Part shown: piece after piece, positions 6,381 to 6,860 of the stretch
Position numbering within the stretch: position 1 is the stretch's first letter
How the letters are laid out: every line of letters starts with the position of its first letter
Assembly: GCA_964369215.1 (NCBI GenBank)
Contig: CAYJEZ010000128.1
Location: 1 to 6,860 of the forward strand
Direction: 5' to 3'
Origin: SIG603 sp964369215
GTDB lineage: Bacteria; Bacillota; Clostridia; Oscillospirales; Acutalibacteraceae
Length of the DNA: 6,860 nucleotides
The notes under the pieces: generated by a model
The model's input: the letters and a program-made list of their open reading frames with translations, nothing else
The model's database searches: none
What the model was told of the DNA's origin: nothing
Position numbers and translations under genes: made by a program

Positions 6381-6416
6381 AAAGATGTTGATTGTAAAAA
6401 GTTGGCATCTTTTTTT
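6381..6416 (+). terminator. Probable Rho-independent terminator of the GH116 gene
   Basis: AAAGATG (6381-6387) pairs perfectly with CATCTTT (6406-6412). Two further T-G wobbles extend the stem inward (6388-6389 with 6404-6405). A run of seven Ts (6410-6416) overlaps and follows the 3' arm. It begins 49 nt after the glycosidase stop codon, a usual place. The loop is large and the stem modest, so efficiency is uncertain. Confidence 0.55.
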
Positions 6417-6448
6417 GATGAATTAGTAGTCAAACATGAAAACCGTCA

Positions 6449-6634
6449 ATGAAATCAAAAACAATAAGTTTGGAATTATTAAAAGATAAAGCTATGAGCT
6501 CACATATTAATGAGCTAGAAAGTTTTGCTGTTGTTGGTTATCCGAGTTTACATAAATTGGAGATTAGCAAAGGAAAGGTCAACGTACCGAAATTTTATAG
6601 TTTCCCGCAATATTCTTTAGTATTAGTATGTTGA
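6449..6634 (+). pseudogene. Doubtful 61-codon frame, possible remnant
   Basis: The frame starts MKSKTISLELLKDKAMSSHI and ends YSLVLVC. I do not recognise it. Its ATG overlaps the stop of the preceding open stretch as ATGA (6449-6452), which can mean translational coupling. However, that upstream stretch contains the terminator stem and has no Shine-Dalgarno. The 3' end of this frame runs into the -35 box of the next promoter. No signal peptide, membrane segment or known motif is visible. It could be a decayed gene fragment or chance open sequence; I favour not expressed. Confidence 0.2.
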
Positions 6635-6659
6635 CAATGAATATTATTGATGATATAGT
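6631..6659 (+). promoter_or_regulatory. Strong sigma-70-type promoter with extended -10, for the membrane protein gene
   Basis: A perfect TTGACA (6631-6636) and TATAGT (6654-6659, one mismatch to TATAAT) are separated by exactly 17 nt. A TG at 6651-6652 gives an extended -10. The predicted start is near 6666, with a leader of about 58 nt before the ATG at 6724. This is the best promoter in the window and suggests that the downstream gene is transcribed independently of the glycosidase. Confidence 0.75.
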
Positions 6660-6713
6660 TAATAAAGAAACAATATTATTTAAGTATAGATTATATAAAT
6701 AGAATAACAAAAT

Positions 6714-6720
6714 GGAGGAG
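6714..6720 (+). promoter_or_regulatory. Ribosome binding site of the membrane protein gene
   Basis: GGAGGAG ends 3 nt before the ATG at 6724; counted from the core GGAGG (6714-6718) the spacing is 5 nt. An in-frame ATG at 6712 overlaps this site and has no Shine-Dalgarno of its own, so 6724 is preferred. Confidence 0.75.
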
Positions 6721-6723
6721 TTT

Positions 6724-6860
6724 ATGGTTGCTTTTCTTTTGGCACTTGCCATTGTTTTTGGTTGTACGCAGACTCTGTCGTTAAAATTTTTTAAAGTAGA
6801 CAATTTAAAATCGCGACTATTTATCTATGTTTTTTTTCTTGCACTTACGGCGATAATAAG
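6724..6860 (+). CDS. N-terminal fragment of a membrane protein, possibly an EamA/DMT-type transporter
   Basis: The gene runs off the right edge; 45 codons are visible. Residues 1 to about 20 form one hydrophobic segment (MVAFLLALAIVFGCTQTLSL). A short charged stretch follows (KFFKVDNLKSR, 21-31), then a second hydrophobic segment (LFIYVFFLALTAII, 32-45) continues past the edge. A first helix starting almost at the initiator Met, a brief basic loop and a second helix resemble the opening of drug/metabolite (EamA-like) transporters common in Clostridia. That family call is tentative: only topology and general character support it, and other polytopic membrane proteins could start this way. It has its own strong promoter and ribosome binding site, so the gene is very probably real. 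If a transporter, it could move small molecules linked to the glycosidase, but separate transcription weakens that idea. Confidence 0.6.
   Translation, partial: MVAFLLALAIVFGCTQTLSLKFFKVDNLKSRLFIYVFFLALTAII

Larger units (their letters stand above)
6333..6723. other. Intergenic region after the GH116 gene: terminator, doubtful short frames, promoter
   Basis: These 391 bp hold a probable terminator (6381-6416) and a strong promoter (6631-6659). They also contain short frames of 17-61 codons in all three plus-strand phases. An open stretch in the glycosidase's frame runs from just after its stop to 6452, ending NRQ. It overlaps by an ATGA the 61-codon frame at 6449-6634. None has a visible Shine-Dalgarno site. 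I read this as non-coding or remnant sequence rather than active genes. Confidence 0.5.

Noticed and set aside
6436..6489. Short frame MKTVNEIKNNKFGIIKR
   Set aside because: Seventeen codons, no Shine-Dalgarno, overlapping two other equally weak frames; AT-rich sequence yields such lysine/isoleucine-rich peptides by chance.
6637..6702. 21-codon frame MNIIDDIVNKETIL... just after TTGACA
   Set aside because: Its ATG falls in the spacer between the -35 and -10 boxes, so the promoter's own transcript could not include its start. It has no ribosome site.
6579..6803. Minus-strand 74-codon frame across the promoter and the start of the membrane gene
   Set aside because: It is antisense to a strong promoter, a good ribosome site and a convincing membrane protein start. 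Its hydrophobic look comes from the complement of the AT-rich sequence.

Overview
This 6.86 kb window is AT-rich and compact, with clear Shine-Dalgarno sites and E. coli-like -35/-10 promoters. It carries an oxygen-sensitive glycyl radical enzyme. Together this suggests an anaerobic, low-GC Firmicute (Clostridia-like, possibly gut-associated) chromosome. That assignment is inferred from composition and gene content; no rRNA or other marker gene is present. I see no tRNA, rRNA, CRISPR array, transposase or phage gene.

Layout. The left part (19-2811) lies on the minus strand: a Nudix hydrolase (2353-2811), then, 138 nt downstream, a complete 731-residue glycyl radical enzyme of the pyruvate formate-lyase/diol dehydratase superfamily (19-2214). 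No terminator is visible between them, so they may be co-transcribed. A 17-bp imperfect inverted repeat sits just upstream of the glycyl radical enzyme start. A 554-bp AT-rich gap (2812-3365) follows, with four inverted repeats and a candidate promoter for the gene to its right. The right part is on the plus strand: a large cytoplasmic GH116-type glycoside hydrolase (3366-6332, 988 residues) with an extra beta-rich N-terminal domain. Next is a 391-bp gap (6333-6723) holding a probable intrinsic terminator, short doubtful reading frames and a very good sigma-70-type promoter. The window ends inside the start of a small membrane protein gene (6724 onward), possibly an EamA/DMT-type transporter.

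How the genes could fit together. The GH116 enzyme has no signal peptide, so it should cleave small beta-glycosides or oligosaccharides already imported into the cell. The glycyl radical enzyme would perform a radical elimination, dehydration or C-C cleavage on a small molecule, but its substrate cannot be read from the sequence. Its catalytic loop (LCQD instead of the usual GCVE) and glycyl loop (RLWGVS instead of the usual RVxGYS) depart from the classes I know. This is the best candidate for new biochemistry here. Its essential radical-SAM activase is not in the window; the flank to the left of base 19 is the first place to look. A functional link between the glycosidase and the glycyl radical enzyme is inferred only from divergent adjacency.
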